From Desulfobulbaceae bacterium (GTDB lineage Bacteria > Desulfobacterota > Desulfobulbia > Desulfobulbales > Desulfobulbaceae): a stretch of 64,000 nt of DNA. This document shows positions 27,897 to 36,853 of this stretch, piece after piece (within the stretch, counting starts at the first letter, position 1; every line of letters starts with the position of its first letter). Both the position numbers and the translations under genes were made by a program. The notes beneath the pieces were generated by a model. The model was not told the origin of the DNA. It saw nothing but the letters and a program-made list of their open reading frames with translations, and searched no databases. The DNA is taken from NCBI GenBank assembly GCA_015489765.1, contig WFZC01000198.1, positions 1 through 64,000 of the forward strand, given 5' to 3'.

Positions 27897-28880
27897 ATGT
27901 CTACAGTCGATTATGTTGAGCTGTTTGAACTGGTCAGCAAGGAAAATTTTGATGAACAACGGTATCTGGAGCAAAACCAGGATGTAAAAAGGGCTGTGGC
28001 CGAAGGGGTGATAGAATCGGCCAGGAAGCACTGTCTTCGCCATGGCCTGAAAGAAAAACGGTCCCAGCAGAAAAGGGTGGAAGATTATCTTGACGAGCTG
28101 GTCCGTCTGCGTAAAAGGAAACTCGTCCGGATCAAAAAGAGATTAAAAAAGGGGATTGATGTCCGCATAAATGATCAGATGGTTGTTGATTACACCGGTA
28201 GCGGCCGTAAGGAAAAATTCGGATTTTCAGAAACCGACAACGTTTCATCATTTTTTTATGATGACCTGCCCCTTGAGATCATCAACCGCAATCCGGAGGG
28301 CTTGATACTTGACTGCGGAGCCGGCTTCAGGCCGGTGTATTATGAAAATGTGGTCAATTACGAGATTGTGCCCTATCCGACAACCGATGTTATCGGCTTT
28401 GCCGAGGATCTGCCCTTTGAGGACAATTCCTTTGACGCTGTCTTCTCGTTTGCCGTTTTAGAGCATGTCAAGCTCCCCTTTGAAGCCGCGGCCGAGATGT
28501 GCCGAGTGCTCAAGCCCGGCGGCACCATGGCGGTTTGCACGGCTTTTCTCCAGCCGGTGCACGGTTATCCCCATCATTATTACAACATGACGCATATGGG
28601 GCTTAAGGCCCTGTTCGAAGACGCAATCGACATAGAGCGTCAGTTCGTTAATTCCGGCACCGGCCCGGTCTGGTCCCTGTCCTGGATACTGCGACGCTGG
28701 GCCAAACAGTTGCCGGTCCGGGAAAGAAAGAAATTTCTGAAGATGAAGGTGGCTGATCTGATAGATCATCCCTTTGAATACCTTGACCATGGTTTTGTCA
28801 CCGCCTTGCCGGAAGAGGCAAATTTCGAGCTGGCCTCCGCCACTCTGCTCGTCGGGACAAAGAGGAATCAGCCGGGATGA
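27897..28880 (+). CDS. SAM-dependent methyltransferase with N-terminal NPDV-type module
   Basis: Residues 1-55 (FDEQRYLEQNQDVKRAV, then HGLKEKRSQ) match a short repeat-like module found in many surface-polysaccharide and secreted proteins (YLxxNPDVxxAV ... HGxxEGR). The methyltransferase core follows: LILDCGAGFRPVY, VIGFAEDLPFEDNSFDAVFS and EMCRVLKPGGTMAV. ATGT starts three bases after the preceding stop, with GAGGAG upstream. Likely substrate is a sugar of the growing chain. Confidence 0.8.
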   Translation: MSTVDYVELFELVSKENFDEQRYLEQNQDVKRAVAEGVIESARKHCLRHGLKEKRSQQKRVEDYLDELVRLRKRKLVRIKKRLKKGIDVRINDQMVVDYTGSGRKEKFGFSETDNVSSFFYDDLPLEIINRNPEGLILDCGAGFRPVYYENVVNYEIVPYPTTDVIGFAEDLPFEDNSFDAVFSFAVLEHVKLPFEAAAEMCRVLKPGGTMAVCTAFLQPVHGYPHHYYNMTHMGLKALFEDAIDIERQFVNSGTGPVWSLSWILRRWAKQLPVRERKKFLKMKVADLIDHPFEYLDHGFVTALPEEANFELASATLLVGTKRNQPG

Positions 28881-29101
28881 GACATGGCATATATTCACGC
28901 GTTTTTCCATTAAAATCAGGGAGAGGAGCAGCTTTGAGCCTCCTTGAAAAAAATCTGATACCTGATATATTTATTTTTTGTCCTGTTCAGGTGTTCGGCT
29001 GTAAGAACCTGTTGCAATTCCCTGTTCTGTTATCATCGCGGTTTTCCTTACCGGCACGACCGGATCAGACCATTTCATTACAAGAAACAATCCAACCATG
29101 A
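28877..29101 (+). CDS. Doubtful small ORF filling the gap between a methyltransferase and a GT2 gene
   Basis: This 74-codon ORF starts in an ATGA overlap with the upstream stop and ends in an ATGA overlap with the GT2 start, exactly as coupled genes do elsewhere in the locus. Its product (MRHGIYSRVFPLKSGRG) looks unlike a conserved protein, and the DNA is more AT-rich than its neighbours. It may be chance; the same stretch holds a promoter-like pair. Confidence 0.22.
   Translation: MRHGIYSRVFPLKSGRGAALSLLEKNLIPDIFIFCPVQVFGCKNLLQFPVLLSSRFSLPARPDQTISLQETIQP
28944..28971 (+). promoter_or_regulatory. Sigma-70-like promoter candidate before a GT2 gene
   Basis: TTGAAA and TATATT are separated by 16 bases in an AT-rich stretch about 130 bases upstream of the GT2 start at 29098. 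Confidence 0.28.
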
Positions 29102-30000
29102 CACCAACAGTATCGGTCATCATACCAGCCTATAACCATGAACGGTTTGTCGGCCAGGCCATTGAAAGCGTTTTGCAACAGAGCTGGGAAGATCTGGAAC
29201 TGCTGGTGATTGATGACGGCTCCACGGATAGGACCGGCGAGGTGGCGCAGAGTTACACTGATTCCCGCCTCCAGTATTTTTATCAGGAGAACCAGGATGC
29301 GTTCAATACCCTGAATCGGGGATTGCAGCTCGCCAGGGGCGCCTTTATCTCTATTCTCAACTCCGACGATGTATATGCCACCAATCGGCTGGAACGGCTT
29401 ATTGCCGAGCAGAAGCGCACCGGGGGCCAGTGTCTCTTTACCGATGTCATTCCCATTGACGAGGCAGGCGGGGTCTGGGAGGACCCGGATTTCGGCTGGA
29501 ATCAGTGGCATCGTAAAAACAGGGAGTTTTACTTCTCCCAGGATGATCTTTATACCGGTTTCCTTCATGGCAACTTCATGGTGACGACTTCCAATCTGTT
29601 TTTGACCAGGGAGGCGGTCGATCGCATCGGCGGATTTTGTTCATTGCGCTATCTCCATGATTATGATTATATCTTCCGGGTCATGCTTGCCTGTCCGGAG
29701 CAAGTGGTTTATCTCCATGATGAACAGTTGCTGATGTACCGGATTCACAGTGGTAATACTCTCGGTGAGGCAGCGATTATCGGTCGGGAACAGGACAAGG
29801 AGGTGATCCGAAAATATCTGTTGAAAGGTATTGCGCCGGAATGCCGGCAGCGTGCTGCGGCCGGTGCGGATCGTCTGGCGGAACTGGAGCGGGAACTTTG
29901 CGAGGTACGGACTGCATTGTCCCCTGTGCCGCAGTCCGGAATCAGGGACCACGCACGCGCTTTGAGCAGAGCCATTGTAAAGCGGTTGATCAAGAGATAG
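29098..30000 (+). CDS. Glycosyltransferase family 2
   Basis: The N-terminus VSVIIPAYNHERFVGQAIESVLQQSW and LLVIDDGSTDRT are classic GT2 donor-binding sequences. NSDDVYA supplies the DxD-type metal motif. The C-terminal 40 residues are basic and amphipathic (HARALSRAIVKRLIKR), suggesting membrane association. At 300 residues it is a normal single-domain inverting transferase. Donor and acceptor are unknown. Confidence 0.88.
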   Translation: MTPTVSVIIPAYNHERFVGQAIESVLQQSWEDLELLVIDDGSTDRTGEVAQSYTDSRLQYFYQENQDAFNTLNRGLQLARGAFISILNSDDVYATNRLERLIAEQKRTGGQCLFTDVIPIDEAGGVWEDPDFGWNQWHRKNREFYFSQDDLYTGFLHGNFMVTTSNLFLTREAVDRIGGFCSLRYLHDYDYIFRVMLACPEQVVYLHDEQLLMYRIHSGNTLGEAAIIGREQDKEVIRKYLLKGIAPECRQRAAAGADRLAELERELCEVRTALSPVPQSGIRDHARALSRAIVKRLIKR

Positions 30001-30026
30001 GTTCCCGGCCGGAAACAGGAATTTTC

Positions 30027-30076
30027 GCATAAACCAGCAAGGCTGGACGGTACAACAAACTATGAAAATCAACAGG
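30027..30076 (+). repeat. REP-like repeat copy
   Basis: ATAAACCAGCAAGGCTGGAC followed by ACAACAAACTATGAAAATC aligns with the copies near 53770 and 53680. It lies in the 190-base gap after the GT2 gene. Confidence 0.6.
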
Positions 30077-30109
30077 TTACGCTAAAAAAAACATGCGTAA
30101 CCTTATTTT
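30075..30109 (+). terminator. Probable rho-independent terminator
   Basis: GGTTACGC and GCGTAACC form an eight-pair stem around a 12-base A-rich loop and are followed by TTATTTT. It lies 75 bases after the GT2 stop. Confidence 0.45.
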
Positions 30110-30112
30110 CCT

Positions 30113-30157
30113 ATAAACCAGCATGGCTGGCCAATCTGGTCCAGCCATGCTGGTTCA
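30113..30157. repeat. Perfect 15-bp inverted repeat of the REP-like family
   Basis: AACCAGCATGGCTGG (30116-30130) and CCAGCCATGCTGGTT (30141-30155) are perfect inverted copies with a ten-base spacer. Each arm is itself a CCAGC-ATG-GCTGG mini-hairpin, the core of the repeat family seen at 53680 and 53770. Two unit cores therefore meet head to head here. Confidence 0.7.
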
Positions 30158-30198
30158 TCTGACAAATCTTTAGATTTTCCCGCTTTGGAAGGGTGATA

Positions 30199-32580
30199 AT
30201 GGTACAGATAAGTATCGGCCTGCTCTGCATGGCCTTGACGACATTAATGCTGGAATTGACCATGGTCCGTGTTTTTGATGTGATCTGGTATTCCAATATG
30301 GCCTACATGGTTATTACCCTGGCCATGTTTTGTTTTGGCCTCTCCGGCATATATTCTTCTTTGCGGCCGTTACCAACCGGGATCCGGCCCAATCGCTACC
30401 TTGCCGTGCTTGCCCTGCTGTTTGCCGCTTCGTCCATAGCTATCCTGCCGGTTCTCAACGCGCTTCCCTTTGATTTTAATCTGCTGTACTCGGCGCCGGT
30501 GTCAGGGATTGGTTATTTTTTGATTATGTATCTGGTTCTGGCCCTGCCTTTTTTCCTCTCCGGCCTGATTTTCACCACTGTATTTTCCAGTTATGCCACC
30601 AAAATCCAGGGGTTGTACTGTTGGGACCTGGGCGGCGCCGCCATGGGCTGTCTGCTCCTGGTTCCCTTTCTGCCCCCCATAGGACCAGGAGGTATTCTTT
30701 TTCTGGTTGCGGCCATAGGACTGGTGGCTTCGGGCTGTTTTGCCGCCGAGCGGAAGTGGAGCATCCCGGCTCTGATCCTCGCCTTTGCGGTTGCCCTGGT
30801 TCCCTTTGTCCATCATGGATACTTTGATTTCCGATATCATATCAACAAGCGGGGGGTGAAATCCGCCGAGGACAAGGGTTTTGTCGAGCGGGTCCACTGG
30901 GATCCCATTTCCAAGATCGAGGTGATCGATTTTGGTTCCATGAAGCATATCGCCTATGATGGTGGGTCACAGTCTTCATTTATTTTCCCGTTTGATGGTG
31001 ACTATGTCCGCCTGCGCCAGGATGTATTGCACCATCGGGGCCATCATTTCTATAACAGTAATGTCTGGGTATCCCATGCCCTGAAGCGGGACAGTAATCA
31101 GAATGTCCTGGTGATCGGCGCCGCCGGCGGGTCCGAGACCAAGGCCGCCCTCATGTTCGGGGCCGCCCATGTGGATGCGGTGGAGCTGGTCGGTTATGTT
31201 ATCGATATCGGCAAGACAGTCTATGCCCGGTACAATGGGGGCATTTATAATAATCCCCGGGTCAATGCCCTGCGGGGCGAGGGGCGCAGTTTTTTACGGG
31301 CAAGCGGGAAAAAGTATGACATCATCCAGATGTACAGCAATCATACCAGCTCCAGCATTGCCGCCGGCACCGGGGCCATGGCCACCACATATCTGCAGAC
31401 CGCCGAGGCCTATAAGGAATACTTCACCCACCTTACTAAGGATGGTATCCTGCATATCAATCATCATGTCTATCCGCGCATGGTGGCGACAGCAGCCTTG
31501 GCCTGGCGTGAGCTGGGCCGGAAGGATTTCAGGAAACATGTCATAGTGGTGGAGGCGGTCCGCAAGGGATTTCAGGACAATCTTCCCACCATGCTCATCA
31601 AGATGTCTCCCTGGACCAGGGCTGAGCTGCATGAACTGATGGGGTATTTCCCGCCGGTCATGCAGGCGGTGGTCAATCCATTTGCTCCGGAAAAATGTAT
31701 GCTCAGTGATGAGTTTTTCAGTGGCCACCTGTCAAAAGCGGTCATCGACTCCGTCCCTTTCCGGGTCAATCCAACCACAGACAACCAGCCCTATTTTAAT
31801 TTCCTGCGCAAAAGTTTCAAACGTCTTGACGCCGATCCCGCCCATTATCTGAATTTTTCAACCGCATCTCTACTCAACTCCCAGCTAAAAAACGGCTGGA
31901 TCCCATCCGATGTTATTCATCTGATTGTCACCGGATTTGCTTCGGCTGTCTTTATCGGGGTCTTTATTTTCATCCCCATGTTTTTTTCCAGCACAGGCCG
32001 TACGCCCTGGCCGGGTAAAAAGCTGGCCCTGTTTTATTTTTCCTGTCTTGGCGCCGGATTTATTCTTATCGAGCTGGTCTTTATACAGATATTCATGCAG
32101 CTGGTGGGGTATCCTCTCTACACCTATTCCACTGTGGTTTTTGCGCTTCTGCTCGGGGCCGGCATGGGCAGTGTGGTTTCCGGTAAGATGCATATTTCCC
32201 CGGCCAACAGGTGGATGCTTCCGTTTATCGGCTTGCTGGTCACGGGTTCCCTGTTCCTGTTTATCTATCCGCCGTATTTTCATCTCTTTTTGCGGCAGGC
32301 TGTCGGAATGCGTATCCTTGCAGCCATGGCATTGATTTTTCCGGTGGGCTTTTTCATGGGAATGCCCTTTCCCCTTGGCATACTCACCATTGCTCGGCAG
32401 CCGCAGGGGTCGATTGCCTGGGCCTGGGCCATGAATGGACTGTTTACGGTTGTCGGTGGTCTGGCCAGTGTCTTGCTGTCCATCTATTTTGGTTTCAGGA
32501 TGACTCTGATTGTGGCTCTGGCCATCTATGTCGCCGCATTTTTTTCATATGTCCTGCTCCGCCGGATCGGACAGGCGTAG
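30199..32580 (+). CDS. Large membrane protein with central spermidine-synthase-like domain
   Basis: About six helices at the N-terminus (residues 1-200) and about seven at the C-terminus (570-790) flank a soluble domain. That domain starts near 230 and contains VLVIGAAGGSETKAALMFGA near 306, VDAVELVGYVIDIG and YDIIQMYSNH, the outline of polyamine aminopropyltransferases. The final Asp-Thr-type catalytic signature is not clearly conserved, so spermidine synthesis is doubtful. ATG 30199 (MVQISIG) follows GGAAGGGTG and is preferred to the track start. Role in the glycan locus unknown. Confidence 0.75.
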   Translation: MVQISIGLLCMALTTLMLELTMVRVFDVIWYSNMAYMVITLAMFCFGLSGIYSSLRPLPTGIRPNRYLAVLALLFAASSIAILPVLNALPFDFNLLYSAPVSGIGYFLIMYLVLALPFFLSGLIFTTVFSSYATKIQGLYCWDLGGAAMGCLLLVPFLPPIGPGGILFLVAAIGLVASGCFAAERKWSIPALILAFAVALVPFVHHGYFDFRYHINKRGVKSAEDKGFVERVHWDPISKIEVIDFGSMKHIAYDGGSQSSFIFPFDGDYVRLRQDVLHHRGHHFYNSNVWVSHALKRDSNQNVLVIGAAGGSETKAALMFGAAHVDAVELVGYVIDIGKTVYARYNGGIYNNPRVNALRGEGRSFLRASGKKYDIIQMYSNHTSSSIAAGTGAMATTYLQTAEAYKEYFTHLTKDGILHINHHVYPRMVATAALAWRELGRKDFRKHVIVVEAVRKGFQDNLPTMLIKMSPWTRAELHELMGYFPPVMQAVVNPFAPEKCMLSDEFFSGHLSKAVIDSVPFRVNPTTDNQPYFNFLRKSFKRLDADPAHYLNFSTASLLNSQLKNGWIPSDVIHLIVTGFASAVFIGVFIFIPMFFSSTGRTPWPGKKLALFYFSCLGAGFILIELVFIQIFMQLVGYPLYTYSTVVFALLLGAGMGSVVSGKMHISPANRWMLPFIGLLVTGSLFLFIYPPYFHLFLRQAVGMRILAAMALIFPVGFFMGMPFPLGILTIARQPQGSIAWAWAMNGLFTVVGGLASVLLSIYFGFRMTLIVALAIYVAAFFSYVLLRRIGQA

Positions 32581-32596
32581 AAACCGGATTGGTGGT

Positions 32597-34657
32597 ATGC
32601 GTTGGAAAAAGTTTTATTCCCTGCCATCTTTGATCAAGGCCGGTCGCAAGGCAGCTCGCACCTGCCAGACGGTCAGTTTTGATCTCTTTGATACCCTGAT
32701 CATTCGGAGAATCCATGATCCTGATATGGTTAAACTGCCGGTTGCCCGGTATATATCTTCTCTGGCAGGCAAGCAGGGTATTGTCTGTCCCTGGTATCGG
32801 GTACAGGAGATTCGTGATACGATCGAGCAGGAACATCGGCGCCGCACGGCCCAACACCATCCGGACCATGAGGCATGTTACCCTTTGTTCATGCGGGAGG
32901 CGCTATCGCAGATTTTTGGCCCACATGCCGATCTTGATCACCTCCTGGAGCAGGTAACAGACTTTGAGCTGCACATGGAAAACCGGATGCTGGTTCCCCG
33001 GCGGGAATTGGTCGACTGGCTCAGGGAACTGCATCGGTCAGGTAAACGCATCTTCATCCTTTCCGACGTCTATCTGCCCTCCGACCATCTACGCCGGTTG
33101 ATCCGTCATGCCGGATTTCTTGACAGTGTGGAAGCTGTGCTCTCATCTGCGGATCGGTTTCAGGCCAAGGCATCCGGGCTGGGATTTGACTCTGCCGCCA
33201 CCACCTACGGCCTTGATCCCTCATCTTGGCTGCATGTAGGTGATAATCCCTTTTCCGATGGGCTGCGGCCGGCGGAAAAGGGTATCCGGTCGCTGGTTTT
33301 GCGGGATTTCAGAGAGAAACATCGCAAGGCCGTGATCAAGCGGTATGTGCAGTACAGCGCCGGCAAACCTTTCTGGCGGGGCCGGAGTGTGCAGCAGCTC
33401 ATGTTACCCCTGGAGGCGGAAAATCCAGGCCCATGTTCGCCCCTGTACGCCTATGGCCATAACGTGCTGGCTCCACTGCTCTGCGCCTTTATGCATGCGG
33501 TTGCCCACCAGTGCCTGGCTAACGACATCAAACGGTTGTATTTTTTCTCCCGCGAGGGATGGCTCCTGCAAAAAATCTGGCAGCGGGTTGTGCCGGAACT
33601 CTATCCCCTGGCCGATCTTCCCAAGGCATCCTATCTGTATGTCAGCCGTATGGCGCTGGCCGGCGCCAGCTGCGCTCACCAGGGATTGGTCCGCTCCAGC
33701 GCCGATATTGTTTTTCTGCCGGAAGGTAACCGCGATTTCCGTGATGTATGCCGGGTTTTTTCCCTTGATCCGGAGCCGTTTGCCGCCCATCTCGCCCGCT
33801 ATGAACTGACCCCGGAAACAGTGCTCAGCCCCCTGCACGAGGGCTTTGTTCCCCGCAGCCGGCTTATGTTTACCGGCCTGCTCGATGATGCTGATTTTCA
33901 GGAAGAGGTGCGACGACAGTGCAGGGAACCAGGTCTTGCCGTGGAGGCGTATCTGGAGCAGGAGGAATTTTTCAAATATCCTGATGTGGGCTTGGTGGAT
34001 ATTGGCTGGCTTGGCACCATTCAGCGTTTTTTGTTCGACGCCGTCAAACACCGGGATGACGCACCGGCCTGCCATGGTTTTTTGTTCGCGGCAACCAGGG
34101 GCATAGAGTATCCCACCAGTAAAAGGAATAGAATCTCCGGGGTTATTTATGATCGGCACCGATTTGAGCTGGCGGCCAGCTCCATTCTCCAGGCCCGTGA
34201 TCTCTTTGAGGAGGCATGCCGGGCACCCCATCCAACCCTGTCCGGATATCGGCTGACCGACTCAGAGGTCAATCTTGTCTTCCGTGACAGGGATGATACC
34301 ACGGGCAGTGCTGAACAGGAACAGGATAAATATTTTGAACCATTGCAGCAGGGGATTCTTGATGGCGCTATCCGTTATGGTCCTGCTGTTCAGTTGCTGG
34401 GCCACACTTTTGATGATTTGCGTCCATGGCTGAACTATCTTCTGCTCAGCAGGTTTTCTTTTCCCAAAACAACGGAGGTGACAGATATTAGGTACCTCCA
34501 TCATCTTGATGATTTTCAGGGTCAGGCTGTGCCTGTTCCCGGCCATACCGGTTCACCGACAGGGCCGTGGGAATGCTCCCCGCGGCGGCTCCGCATCGAT
34601 CCCCTGCTGCGTTTGAAATTCTTCCTGTCGATGATTCGGCAGAGATTGCGGGAATAA
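32597..34657 (+). CDS. HAD-superfamily hydrolase-like protein with large C-terminal domain (COG5610-like)
   Basis: ATG 32597 (MRWKKFYSLP) is chosen; the track start lies inside the preceding gene. HAD motif I is SFDLFDTLIIRR near residue 27. Motif II is IFILSDVYLPS, and LHVGDNPFSDGL near 210 is the acidic motif IV. From about 280 a second domain of some 400 residues begins, with LYFFSREGWLLQKIWQ and VGLVDIGWLGTIQ. This architecture occurs in polysaccharide loci of many bacteria; its reaction is not known to me. Confidence 0.72.
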   Translation: MRWKKFYSLPSLIKAGRKAARTCQTVSFDLFDTLIIRRIHDPDMVKLPVARYISSLAGKQGIVCPWYRVQEIRDTIEQEHRRRTAQHHPDHEACYPLFMREALSQIFGPHADLDHLLEQVTDFELHMENRMLVPRRELVDWLRELHRSGKRIFILSDVYLPSDHLRRLIRHAGFLDSVEAVLSSADRFQAKASGLGFDSAATTYGLDPSSWLHVGDNPFSDGLRPAEKGIRSLVLRDFREKHRKAVIKRYVQYSAGKPFWRGRSVQQLMLPLEAENPGPCSPLYAYGHNVLAPLLCAFMHAVAHQCLANDIKRLYFFSREGWLLQKIWQRVVPELYPLADLPKASYLYVSRMALAGASCAHQGLVRSSADIVFLPEGNRDFRDVCRVFSLDPEPFAAHLARYELTPETVLSPLHEGFVPRSRLMFTGLLDDADFQEEVRRQCREPGLAVEAYLEQEEFFKYPDVGLVDIGWLGTIQRFLFDAVKHRDDAPACHGFLFAATRGIEYPTSKRNRISGVIYDRHRFELAASSILQARDLFEEACRAPHPTLSGYRLTDSEVNLVFRDRDDTTGSAEQEQDKYFEPLQQGILDGAIRYGPAVQLLGHTFDDLRPWLNYLLLSRFSFPKTTEVTDIRYLHHLDDFQGQAVPVPGHTGSPTGPWECSPRRLRIDPLLRLKFFLSMIRQRLRE

Positions 34658-34661
34658 CTCT

Positions 34662-34937
34662 ATGAAGAAAGATGTGGTTACAGACATCCATTATGACATC
34701 GGTCGTGGTGAAATTGTGAGAATCAGCCGTCTCAGTCTGCTCAACAAATTTATTCCCCTTGGTCATCTCGGCGGCGGACCGGGCCTTCGCTGTCTCCTGG
34801 TTCTTTTTGTCGTCCACCGGTTTGGTAACCCGTTATTCAGGATTCTCATGCTTCAGGAAGAGCGGCTCACCAGACTTTACGTATGGCTGCGGAGACGGGG
34901 TGGCAAAGAGAGCCCAGCCGGGTCGGGGTCATGCTGA
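34662..34937 (+). CDS. Small protein of unknown function
   Basis: A 91-codon ORF starts four bases after the preceding stop and its end overlaps ATG 34931 of the next gene as ATGCTGA. The product begins MKKDVVTDIHYDIGRGEIVR, has a hydrophobic stretch CLLVLFVVHRFG in the middle and a basic C-terminal third. Tight packing on both sides suggests a real gene, but I recognise no family. It may be a membrane-associated accessory protein. Confidence 0.5.
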   Translation: MKKDVVTDIHYDIGRGEIVRISRLSLLNKFIPLGHLGGGPGLRCLLVLFVVHRFGNPLFRILMLQEERLTRLYVWLRRRGGKESPAGSGSC

Positions 34938-36802
34938 AAGAAACAGTTCCGCGTCATCACCAGTGGCTGGTCTTTCTTCTGGTTGGGGTCTCCCTGGCCC
35001 TGCTCTATCATAATCTGGTGCAACGGCGTGCCGTGATAGATCTGGTTCTTGATACCGATACCCGCACCATCCTGAAAGTTTACTGGCCCATGGACGATGG
35101 CCGCTATACGGAACAGCGCATGGCCAGGGTAACCATATCTCCAAACAGGCATCGGTACAGTTTTCATATTTGCGATCTGAAAGGATTGACGATGCTCCGT
35201 CTTGACCCGGCTGAACGTCCGGCCCGAATTCTGCTCCGTTCGTTGACTATCAGGCAGCAAGGATATCCGGAATTGCATTTTGACGTCACAAGCGGTCGAG
35301 ACAGGCTCTATCCACTTGCAGGTGTCAATAAATTTGTTCGGTCGCCGGACGGGTGGCTGATACTATCTGCCGGCAGTGATCCTCAGCTTGGTCTCAAACT
35401 GCCCACAATAACGTTTCAGTCGACGTTGCAGGACGAGGCGGCGCGTATTGCTGTGATTCTCTTGCTGGTTTTCCTGGCAGGGTCGCAGCTTAAACCCCTT
35501 GGCCGTGGCAGCAGGTATGTTTCCTGTCTGGCCGCGGTGGCCTTTGGTCTGATCATGGTCATGGCCGTCGTGAGTACCTACAATCATCATCCGGATGAAT
35601 ATGTGCATGTCAATGCGGCCAGGTATTATGTCGCCCATTTCATGCCGCCCAGGATCGAGGCACCAGAGATACGGCATACCTACAGTGTTTACGGGGTGTC
35701 ACGTCTTCATTCCGGAGAAATCGTTTATCTTCTGGCGGGCAAATTTCTATGGTTGCTGCAGCCCTTACGGCTGCCGCCCTATCTGGCGCTGCGGTTTTTT
35801 AATGTCAGCCTTTTTCTGTTCCTGGTTCTTTGTGCGGTCAGGCGTCCGGGATTCCGGATTATTCTGCTGCCGGTTCTGGTGTCGGCCCAGATATGGTATG
35901 TTTTCAGTTACTTTAACTCCGACGCCTTTGCGGTGTTTATTACCCTTCTTGCCGGCTATCAGATGGCGGTTCCTTCCTCGGCGTTCAATCGGTTTCTAAA
36001 GCAGGGGATGGGACGTACAACCTGGTGGCTTCCCCTCATGGTCGGCGGGTTGTTTGCGCTTCTCCTTCTGCTGAAAAAGAACTTTTATTTTTTTTACGTC
36101 TTTCTATTTTTCTATACTCTCTGGCGTATCAGGTATGGCGACTGGACTCTTTCCAGATCCTTTGCCCGCCGCTTTGTTGCCGTTCTCGTCATCGCCTGCT
36201 GCCTGGCTGGATTCTATAAAGGGACGGATTACTGGGTAAACGGTGCGGATAGAAACGACAAACTTTTTCAGGCCCGGCGGCATCTTGCTACCCGTCTCTA
36301 CAATCCTGACACGCCCCTTGCCCGTCGGCATCCCTATCTGGAGATGAAAGCGCGCGGCGTGCCCCTTGGTGATCTCCTGACCCGGCTGCGCTGGGGCGAG
36401 AAGTCTTTTCGCAGCGCTTTTGGGGTCTACGATTATCTCTCTATTTCCGGCCCGTTTGTGTTTTATGACTATGTCAGGATCACAGGGCTTCTTCTTCTGC
36501 TGGTGATGATCGTGCCTGTTCTTTTTCGGGGTGGAGTAGAAGGGATAACTCTTCTTGGAATTACCATGTCGGTTACCCTGGCCTTACTCGGTATGGCGTT
36601 GTATCATGCCTGGACAGTGGATTTTCAGGCCCAGGGGAGATATTTTTTCCCGATTTGGGCTATGTTTTCACTTTATCTCTACCATGAAAGACGTTATCTT
36701 ATAAATTTTTATTTTTCGACACTGGCTTGTGCAATGTATCTGCTTGCTTTATACAGTTTTCTTTGGGTCGGTATCTTGCATATTGCCAAAATTTCCCTGT
36801 GA
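34931..36802 (+). CDS. GT-C-like membrane protein (DUF2142-like) with N-terminal beta-sandwich
   Basis: A first helix (WLVFLLVGVSLALLY) is followed by about 120 beta-rich residues (YSFHICDLKGLTMLRLDP), then about ten helices. The loop NHHPDEYVHVNAARYY near residue 219 has the acidic and histidine residues typical of GT-C and DUF2142 proteins, and AQGRYFFPIW near 566 matches the QGRY motif of that family. ATG 34931 is preferred to the track start 34883. It may use a polyprenyl-phosphate sugar at the periplasmic face. Confidence 0.7.
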   Translation: MLKETVPRHHQWLVFLLVGVSLALLYHNLVQRRAVIDLVLDTDTRTILKVYWPMDDGRYTEQRMARVTISPNRHRYSFHICDLKGLTMLRLDPAERPARILLRSLTIRQQGYPELHFDVTSGRDRLYPLAGVNKFVRSPDGWLILSAGSDPQLGLKLPTITFQSTLQDEAARIAVILLLVFLAGSQLKPLGRGSRYVSCLAAVAFGLIMVMAVVSTYNHHPDEYVHVNAARYYVAHFMPPRIEAPEIRHTYSVYGVSRLHSGEIVYLLAGKFLWLLQPLRLPPYLALRFFNVSLFLFLVLCAVRRPGFRIILLPVLVSAQIWYVFSYFNSDAFAVFITLLAGYQMAVPSSAFNRFLKQGMGRTTWWLPLMVGGLFALLLLLKKNFYFFYVFLFFYTLWRIRYGDWTLSRSFARRFVAVLVIACCLAGFYKGTDYWVNGADRNDKLFQARRHLATRLYNPDTPLARRHPYLEMKARGVPLGDLLTRLRWGEKSFRSAFGVYDYLSISGPFVFYDYVRITGLLLLLVMIVPVLFRGGVEGITLLGITMSVTLALLGMALYHAWTVDFQAQGRYFFPIWAMFSLYLYHERRYLINFYFSTLACAMYLLALYSFLWVGILHIAKISL

Positions 36803-36853
36803 GGCTACACGGATCAGGGCTGTTGTTGAATTATTGCAGTCGGGAGAAAACCG

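Noticed and set aside
33404-34231. 275-aa minus-strand ORF opposite the HAD-like gene
   Set aside because: Antisense shadow of a gene with clear HAD motifs; no start signals or family resemblance.
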